Positions 55,904-64,000 of a DNA stretch of 64,000 nt are shown one piece after another. The position numbers were made by a program, and so were the translations under genes. The DNA lies in contig CM056733.1 in NCBI GenBank assembly GCA_029844215.1, positions 14,815,501 to 14,879,500 of the forward strand. The letters are read 5' to 3'. A model generated the notes under the pieces. It saw only the letters and a list, made by a program, of their open reading frames with translations, was not told where the DNA came from and did no database searches. Origin of the DNA: Przewalskia tangutica (Eukaryota; Streptophyta; Magnoliopsida; Solanales; Solanaceae). Every line of letters starts with the position of its first letter. The stretch's first letter is position 1.

Positions 55904-58900
55904 TGTAACGACCCGTTCCGGGGCCCGTTACTGGTGCCTTACCCCGGGCACCCTAGTGATACATACATCAGAGAAAATCAGCGGAACATAAAACATGAGT
56001 CATTGAACAAAAGATATAATAAATAAACAAAGCAACCAAAAGCGGTTGCCTTCAGATATACATAAAACACGAGCAGTTTAATCTTTTACAACCCCGCCCA
56101 CAACAAGATTACAGGCACTTAAGATATACACGACTATGACGGACAGGGCCACGCCATACCCCGAATGTACAAGAACCTACAACTCGGGAACACCTACTAA
56201 AAGATAAGCCTCCGAGAAACGGAGCTTCAAATGCGCAACCGTGATCCTATGGCGAGGATCCACGATCGATGTACCTCTACTGCGCATGAACGCACTTCAA
56301 GGAGGTCGATAACAGTACCAAGTATGTGAAATCGCATAATATCAGAAATGAAATCATACTAGTCTATATAAAGCAGAGACATGTATGATAACCAAACTAC
56401 GCTCACAACATAAAACGATCATCACTCCGATATAACTATGGGTCTCACGCCCACAACATCAATCGTTCGCATTATGGCGCATGCCCCGGAATCTCGTGAC
56501 GGTAGACATGTCCATGATGCAACAATAATACCAATGTCCCATGGCCACATGCCCCGGAATTCGCCGGTGTAGACATGTCCATGTGACCTCAACAACAAGA
56601 CAAAGAATCCAAATGGAAGCATACCCGCGCGCTACGATCGTGTCGGTATGTCCAAAGAAACAATAAGACAACATTCCAAATGGAAGCATACCCGCAGCGC
56701 CACGATCGTCGGTATGTCCAAAGGGAAACAATAAGACAACATTCCAAATGGACGATACCCGCGCGCTACGCATCGTGTCGTGATGTCCGAAAGGAAATCA
56801 CTGGCGATAATCAAAATGGAAACATACCCGTGCGCTACGATCGTGTCGATATATCCAAAGCGATTAACCACAAGACCTTAACCAAAATGGAGGCATACCC
56901 GCAGCGCTACGATCGTGTCGAGATGTCCAAAGTGATTAACAACAATAATACTATCAACAGAACGCATCTGCGGAATTTCTCCGCCACCGCCGCACGCCCA
57001 AGTAAGTTCTCAACAAGTCAACCGACCTCCATCGAGACGCCAGAACAGAAATACAACGCTTTGCACAACAAAGGTTATCACACTAAGCATAGCCAAGCTT
57101 CACAACAACAAGCATAGGCAAGTTTAACAACAACACAAAGTACTTTCATTTTATACCAAAGTCCGGGTTTTTAACCCCAAAGTACTACATACGTTAAGTT
57201 TTGTAAAAGAGATCCATTACTTTTATCAAAGTCACCCGATACCGTAGTATTAGAATGACCAACCCACATTTTTAAGTAAACTGAACACTTTCCTTTTAAA
57301 ATCAAGTACCAACATTCTTTTCCTAAGTTCCGGTTTGCCTAGTTTCAATTACTCCAACTTCTCATTTTCAAAAGGTTTCATAGTTCCCAAACTTAATCAC
57401 TTGATTCCTTTTGAACAATTGAGTAACATATGTCATATATGTGAGTAGTTTATTCTTGTTTATAACGATCTTATTACAAAGACCATGATCTAGAAAATGT
57501 AATATCATTTTGTCTCATCTTAGCTTCTATGCGGATGGAGGTTTCTAATGGTTTTAATACAACACATCATTATTCAATACATTTTCCTTTTATTAACGCT
57601 GCAGGGTCCTGCCGATACACATTCGATTCCCAAATCAAGAAACATTATCCCGTTAAAAACCAAGTACTCATTACTCACGAATGAGGTTTCACACAAACAT
57701 CCACATTAAAACAAATAAGTTAAGTCTCTTATCTTATAAGATCAAGTCTCTTAACTTCTAACATCAGTAAACCATTTTCACTTACATAAGGTCGTTATAA
57801 CTGACTTCCCATAAAGCTATTATAACACCCTATGTTTTAAACCAACCAAATCACTTAGCACATGTACGTCTACCGTACTACATAGTTCACAACAATCATG
57901 CTAGAAAAGATAGGAAGAGGTTCACATACCTCGCGACGATTTATCGACAATAAGCAAAATGCTCCAAGTACTACAACCTTGCTAGCCCTTTCCACTCCTC
58001 GAGTAGAATACGCTACTCTTAGTACTTTCACCTATAAAGTTCAAAACGTCTATTAACCCCAAAACACAAGTTTCTATCTTTCTATAGAAAATTCGGCAGC
58101 ACCTCCCCCCCCCGCAACAGCGTAAATCTCCTCCTCTATCGAGGCCGGCTACCAAGCCAACCAGGGGGGGGGTTTACACGTCTACCCGGACGTGTACGAT
58201 TCTACTCAGTAATACTACACAAGTCTACCGCAATATAGTCCTATGTAAATACAGTTCAGTTCAGTTCTTTATTCTTCAGGCTTAAGTCAAAAGACATTGC
58301 CGAATACTAAGTATAGTTCCATATATAGTATACTTCAACTATATATTCTAACAAACATGTAATTTCCAATTACAATAGAGGGACAAGATAATTACCTCGA
58401 CAAGCCCAAAATTATCCAAGTTATAATGTCGATCCTGAGCAAGGTTTAGCTCCACTCCGTGCGCTCCAAACCACTCCAAACAACCCTTAGAAGTTCTAAC
58501 CAACTTCTACTCACATACTTCAACCAACTATGAAGATTTCCCTAGGGTTTCGGTTTGAGACAAAAATGACAAAAGGTAGTATTTCCGGACTCTACGTAAA
58601 GAGGTATCTTTGGAATACTACAAGGTACAAGGCTAAGGTATTTTGGGCATTATAACAATACTAGGGGAGTATTTCTATACCACAACAAGGGTATTATACG
58701 AAACAACTAGGCTAGGGGTACCCCACGCCAAGCCTCACTCAAAGGGGGCCTGGCCAAAGCTCATGGGGAGGGCTTGGGACGATTTCACCTCACAAAGGGG
58801 GAGAGATTTCAAGACTGAAATGATTTTGGATGAAGAAAGTTCATCAACTAAGGGGGTATTTATAGCAAACCCAAAGGCCAACCAATGGCCAAGATCTAGC

Positions 58901-59541
58901 CAAGTGCAAGGCAAGTGTAAGGCCAAGATCAAGCCAAGTGCACCCTAGACCCTACTCCTTAAAACCCTCACAAATATCTACACAAATATCTAGCACCACA
59001 AGCCCCCCTTAAATTCGGCCAAGCCGCCCCACTTGTCTCCGTTGTGAGGTGACACATGTCACCTCCCGTTGGTCCAAAATGTTCCGTCGCTCGGAAAAAT
59101 CCGCAAAATACAAAACGACATAGCCGAATTTTCCTTCGCAGTTACGCAAAGCGTTTCGAAAACGACTCTAACCAAAGGTGTTGTGCACAAATGTAACTTC
59201 GAAGCCACCTGGCGGGGTGACACGTGTCACCCTCCTATTGGCCCTCAAAAACGTCTTCGAAAAATATCCACAATGGCCAAAATCTCAAAACAAAGTGGCC
59301 CTACAAAGTCAGAATTTCTCCCGTGGCCCCACGTGACCATTTCCAAAATAAAATCTCAAAATTCTAATATAATCTATGAAGTCCAAATACCAAACTGGGA
59401 ATCCGATTCCCATTAACGAACCTTTTTCTTCACAAATAACCGAAACTTTTCCGAAAACTCACATCTTTCTTTCTTTTCAAAATTTTCCAGTACTCCCGCA
59501 CGTCGTCCCCACATACCTACCCCGCAACTACGGGTATAACA
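55904..59541 (-). repeat. Element C 3' LTR
   Basis: 3638 bp. Contains a minisatellite (56615-56940), a poly-C run (58105-58113) and a poly-G run (58164-58172) at the same place as in element A. The frames at 58643-59420 are not recognised as genes; they lie where LTRs of this family are non-coding. Confidence 0.88.
56615..56940. repeat. Minisatellite in the element C 3' LTR
   Basis: About five units of 60-70 bp with GAAGCATACCCG, CGCTACG and CGGTATGTCCAAA. The counterpart in the 5' LTR is at about 62450-62775, where the unit core reads CGTGCGCTACGCATCGTGTC. Several units here lack two or three bases of that core. Confidence 0.8.
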
Positions 59542-60287
59542 TTCTCCTCCTTAGAAACCTTCGTCCCGAATGTTACTTCTCAAGTCGAATAACGATAAAG
59601 TTCCTTCTAACAAGTTGCGATGCGCCATACCGCCACGAAATAACATCGCCCTCTTCTTTCCTTACTCGTCGTGCCCTTCTCGAACGCGAACTCTCCCAAA
59701 GACGTACCATACTTCCGTCATTACTCCGCTCTCAAAATCTCCGAGTCACTACCTCCAAACTTGGTCATCTTACTAACCTCAAACTTCCTTAAGGCCATTC
59801 CCGCCTTTACGAACCGCTCGGTCGAACGCGTCCACGAACTCATACGATGATCATACAAACTTGGGCCTAGCATCCTCGTGACCCTACCATCCGGGACCAC
59901 CCCTAAGACCCCACCTTAATCCGGCCACGGGTTGACCCAGATCACGTCCTCAAACCGACCCACAACCGCGCCAAACTCTGGTTCCCCGATCTGGAACAAT
60001 CTTACTAATTCACATCATGAAAGCTACCACTTCCATCTCACACTACCCACGGACTTATCACACAAATAACTCCCACGTACTACTACTCTGATAAGGGTCA
60101 AAAATAAATCTTTAACTCAAGACGACCTTACCCCTAAGGTCTCAGTCGTGACATAGTCTAAGGTTCACACTTACCATGCCCCCATACGTATCCTCCCAAC
60201 TAAGCATGTTTCTAACTCACACATATCACAAGGCTATCCGTACATAGCACACAATAATTAGATCATCATAACAAGCATACCAAAACT
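59542..60287 (-). other. Element C PPT and 3' internal region shared with A
   Basis: Minus strand: PPT-like CTAAGGAGGAGAA at about 59542-59554, a decayed copy of the PPT hairpin (59557-59574), then about 700 bp matching 15187-16218 of element A. The minus-strand frame 59721-59798 encodes a 25-residue peptide beginning MALRKFEVSKMTKFGGSDS; upstream, HRMSSW is also conserved with A. Function unknown. Confidence 0.55.
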
Positions 60288-61552
60288 CTAGAGGGTTAAG
60301 GATATACACAGGCTACCGCCCACTCTAATCATAGGCACTGCAGTTGCATAATCAGTAAGGTGATGAACCACCACCGATCCTGGGCGTCGAGTCGTAACAT
60401 CCGCGCTTCCCTTGGTCGGACAGTTCCTCGCAAAATGGCCCTGCTGGCCGCATGTAAAACAAACTCCCAATCTAGCACGACACTCTCCAAAATGGAGTCT
60501 ACCACAATGGTCACAACGAGGTAGGGGTGGCTTCAGCTGGTTAACACCCTCTTCTGCCAAAATCTGAACCCTCGGAGCCACGACCGCTCACGAAGGCGGT
60601 GGAGGACCACTGCATGCCGGTGGGGGTATATAACTAGTCTTTGCTGGCGGTCCGCCTCGAAAGCCACCAGGACCTGCCGTCACGGCCTCTTCTCGCGATC
60701 CAGGTCATTCCGTCGACCCCTCCGTGCCTCACATCCTAGTGCATGAGCCTGCATGCGGGCAATGTCCATGCCCGGCTGAAGAGAAACACCCGCACAAGAT
60801 TCGGCCATATAATCATCAAGCCCGGTGACGTAGCGATGCACCCTATCCTCCATATCTGCAACTAGCGCAGGGACATATCGAGCCAAAGAATCGAACTCGA
60901 CATTGTACTCCCTGACAGTGCGCACTCTCTGTCTCATTAACAAAAAGCTGTAGGCCCGTGCCCTCCTCATCTGTGGAGGCAAGAAGAGCGTGAGGAAAGC
61001 CCCCGACAACTCATCCCATCTGCTGAGTGCATGCTCTCCCGGAAAGCTCCGTGAATCAAACCAATCGATTGCGGTATCACGCGGCCGATCACGAACAAAG
61101 GTCACGCGGACTCGGTCTCTGAAGCCTTGATCACCCGCGTGATCCAGAATCGCCGGATGAACTCGCGGATCATCCTCGTGCCTCGACCAGTAAAACTCGC
61201 GGGCTACAACTCGAAAGTCCGTAGCCTCAAACTATCTGCTCGGGGTGAACCATGGTGCTCTGGGCCAGGCTGCTGCGTCGGCCTATCCTCATATCGGCCA
61301 CGACCGCCAATAATCGGGCTATCTCTCGTGACCCATCTCCCGCTCCGGTGTGGGGTGGAGGCTCGAGTCTTGTAGTCTCATCGACCACCGCTGCGGCTCT
61401 AAACTCTCTTTGGTCTTTGCGGCGTCGCGAAACCCGCCGTCAAGCCTGACCTCGTCTTATGCGGGCTGCGCCTCGTACTCCTCAGTATCTCACTAGCAGC
61501 ACCCTCGGTGCCTTGCCCTCTGGGCTCTGGTTGCCTTGCGCGGAGGCATAAT
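60288..61552 (-). pseudogene. Element C gag
   Basis: Start near 61552 (MPPRKATRAQ). The core is at 60680-61105 (RDTAIDWFDSR, FLPPQMRRARAYSF, EFDSLARYVPALVADMEDRV, GVSLQPGMDIARMQA) and the knuckles at 60288-60581 (CDHCGRLHFGEC and CFTCGQQGHFARNC). Frames change between start, core and knuckle. The two-knuckle layout matches A, and the sequence is closer to A than to B. No protease follows. Confidence 0.85.
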
Positions 61553-61735
61553 CGTAAAAAGCGAGATACGTCGGAGGGTCCAACTTACAACACGACTCTA
61601 AGGCACGATCTCGGGATGAGAAGAATGGAAACCAATCCTAAATGTCTGCGGCCTCGATTATAGATGTGGTGCACAACACATCGATAATCAAGACTCTACT
61701 GAACACGGTGCTCAGACACTTTCCGAGGATTAATC

Positions 61736-61748
61736 GCTCACGATACCA
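61736..61748 (-). other. Primer-binding site of element C, altered
   Basis: The plus strand reads GCTCACGATACCA where A and B have GCTCTGATACCA (reverse of TGGTATCAGAGC), 4 bp before the 5' LTR at 61753. The extra base and changes may be mutation or a base-calling fault. Confidence 0.65.
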
Positions 61749-61752
61749 CTTT

Positions 61753-64000
61753 TGTAACGACCCGTTCGGGGCGTTCTTCGTGCCTTACCGGGCACCTAGT
61801 GATACATACATCGAGAAAATCAGCGGAACATAAAACATGAGTCATTGAACAAAAGATATAATAAATAAGCAAAGCAACCAAAACAGTTGCCTTGATATAC
61901 ATAAAACACGAGCAGTTTAATCCTTTTACAACCACGCCACAACAAGATTACTATAGACCTCTAAGATATCTGATGACTATGACGGACGGGGCCCGCCATA
62001 CCACAGAATGTACAAGAACCTCTGACTCGAGAACACCTACAAAAGATAAGCCTCGGAGAAACGGAGCTTCAATCTGTTGAACCGTGATCCTATGGCGAGG
62101 ATCCACGGCCGATGTACCTCTACTGCGGCGTGAGCGGCCCGAAGGAGGTCAAGATAACAGTACCAAGTATGTGGCTGCATAACATCAGAAATGAAATCAT
62201 ACTAGTCTATATAAAGCGGGAGACATGTATGATAGCAAACTACGATTCACAACATAAAAGCGATCATCACTCCAATATAACTATGGGTCTCGCCCACAAC
62301 ATCAATCGAGTTCGCGTATGGCGCGTACCGGAATCTGCGCCGGTGTAGACATGTCCATGATGCAACAATAATACCAATGTCCCATGGCCACATGCCGGAT
62401 TCTGCATCGGTGTAGACATGTCCATGTGACCTCAACAACAAGACAATCCAAATGGAAGCATACGTGCGCTACGCGTCGTGTCGGTATGTCAAGGGAAACA
62501 ATAAGACAACATTCCAAATGGAAGCATACCCGTGCGCTACGCATCGTGTCAGTATGTCCAAAGGGAAACAATAAGACAACATTCCAAATGGACGCATACC
62601 CGTGCGCTACGCATCGTGTCAGTATGTCCAAAAGGAAATCACAAGGCGATAATCAAAATGGAAACATACCCGTGCGCTACGCATCGTGTCAGTATATCCA
62701 AAGCGATTAACCACAAGACCTTAACCAAAATGGAGGCATACCCGTGCGCTACGCATCGTGTCAGTATGTCCAAAGTGATTAACAACAATAATACTATCAG
62801 CGAGGCGTGCGTGGAATTTCTCGTCGCTGTAGACGCGTCAAGTAAGTTCTCAACAAGTCAACCGACCTCCATCGAGACGCGGTAACACAGAAATACAACG
62901 CTTTGCACAACAAAGGTTATCACAATAAGCATAGCCAAGCTTCACAACAACAAGCATAGGCAAGTTTCACAACAACACAAAGTACTTTCATTTTATACCA
63001 AAGTCCGGGTTTTTAACCCCAAAGTACTACATACGTTAAGTTTTGTAAAAGAGATCCATTACTTTTATCAAAGTCACCCGATACCCGTAGTATTAGAATG
63101 ACCAACCCACATTTTTAAGTAAACGTAACACTTTCCTTTTAAAATCAAGTACCAACATTCTTTTCCTAAGTTCCGGTTGCCTAGTTTCAATTACTCCAAC
63201 TTCTCATTTTCAAAAGGTTTCATAGTTCCCAAACTTAATCACTTGATTCCTTTTTGAACAATTGAGTAACATATGTCATATATGTGAGTAGTTTATTCTT
63301 GTTTATAACGATCTTATTACAATGACCATGATCTAGAAAATGTAATATCATTTTGTCTCATCTTAGCTTCTATGCGGATGGAGGTTTCTCTTGGTTTTAA
63401 TACAACACATCATTATTCAATACATTTTCCTTTTATTAACGCTGCGGTGGTGCAGTCGATACATTACGATTCGAAATCGGAAACATTATCCCGTTAAAAA
63501 CCAAGTACTCATTACTCACGAATGAGGTTTCACACAAACATCCACATTAAAACAAATAAGTTAAGTCTCTTATCTTATAAGATCAAGTCTCTTAACTTCT
63601 AACATCGATAAACCATTTTCACTTACATAAGGTCGTTATAACCGACTTCCCATAAAGCTATTATAACACTATGTTTTAAACCAACCAAATCACTTAGCAC
63701 GTATGCGTCACCGTACTACATAGTTCACAACAATCATGCTAGAAAAGATAGGAAGAGGTTCACATACCTCGCGACGATTTATCGACAATAAGCAAAATGC
63801 TCCAAGTACTACAACTCACTAGCCCTTTCCACCTCGAGTAGAATACGCTACTCTTAGTACTTTCACCTATAAAGTTCAAAACGTCTATTAACCCCAAAAC
63901 ACAAGTTTCTATCTTTCTATAGAAAATTCGCGACCTCCCCACATGACAGTAAATCTCTCTCTATCGAGGCCGGCTACCAAGCCAACTGGGGGGTTTACAC
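61753..64000 (-). repeat. Element C 5' LTR, partial
   Basis: Begins TGTAACGACCCGTTCGG and matches 55904 to about 58190, ending at the window edge. Contains the cleaner copy of the minisatellite (62450-62775). Confidence 0.88.

Larger units (their letters stand above)
55904..64000 (-). mobile_element. Element C: long-LTR, gag-only element, truncated by the window end
   Basis: 3' LTR 55904-59541, internal 59542-61752, 5' LTR 61753 to beyond 64000. LTRs start TGTAACGACCCGTT and end GGGTATAACA. The internal 2.2 kb holds gag and the non-coding 3' segment also found in element A, with no pol motif. The left flank is GAAAA; the other side is outside. Inserted in G2. Confidence 0.88.

Noticed and set aside
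58643..59420. Frames in the element C 3' LTR that could suggest a host gene
   Set aside because: Lie wholly within the LTR, have no recognised domain and no counterpart kept in the related LTRs.

Overview
This window is plant nuclear DNA made almost wholly of nested retroelements and an integrated pararetrovirus. I see no host protein gene, rRNA or tRNA gene. The organism is probably a dicot: an Athila-type element primed by tRNA-Asp, long-LTR chromovirus-lineage Ty3 elements primed by initiator tRNA-Met, an L1-type LINE and a caulimovirid array sit together. I cannot name the species.

Layout. (1) 1-41048, minus strand: chromovirus 'G1'. The window opens inside its left (3') LTR. Its pol reads leftward at about 540-4010, its gag remnant is at 25424-26560, and its 5' LTR is split into 26577-27084 and 38961-41048. 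(2) Inside G1, between gag and protease, lies an Athila element (4016-25418, TSD TTGTG) that keeps gag, a broken protease and the 3' envelope-position ORF but has no RT, RNase H or integrase. (3) Inside that Athila gag/pro region is element 'A' (6870-19697), a long-LTR element with gag only. (4) Inside the leader of A is an inverted solo LTR (10544-13981, TSD AGTTA). (5) The G1 5' LTR holds a second gag-only element, 'B' (27085-38955, TSD ATAAC), whose 5' LTR holds a 5'-truncated LINE (35123-38168). (6) G1 itself sits in a caulimovirid array (41049 to about 50644, minus strand), a little over one head-to-tail copy of a unit of about 7.53 kb. (7) After about 630 bp of featureless AT-rich DNA comes the 3' LTR of a second chromovirus, 'G2' (51270-55517), holding a solo Athila LTR (52379-53757, TSD AGTAT). 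A G2 chromodomain remnant (55518-55903) follows and is cut by a third gag-only element, 'C' (55904 to beyond the window end).

The nest is thus EPRV > G1 > Athila > A > solo LTR, which gives a relative order of insertion. A, B, C, the inverted solo LTR and G2 share LTR termini (TGTTA.. to ..GTGACA, or close variants), and the first three have a tRNA-Met-type PBS. A, B and C carry gag with a CCHC knuckle and no pol, so they look like a non-autonomous (TR-GAG type) group that would depend on a pol-bearing relative; G2 is a candidate because its sequence next to the PPT matches that of B. Nearly every coding region is broken by stops or one-base frameshifts. Some of these breaks, concentrated in CCGG/CCCG-rich tandem repeats, look like consensus errors rather than biology.

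All calls rest on reading the sequence and the translated frames by eye; no alignment or database search was run.
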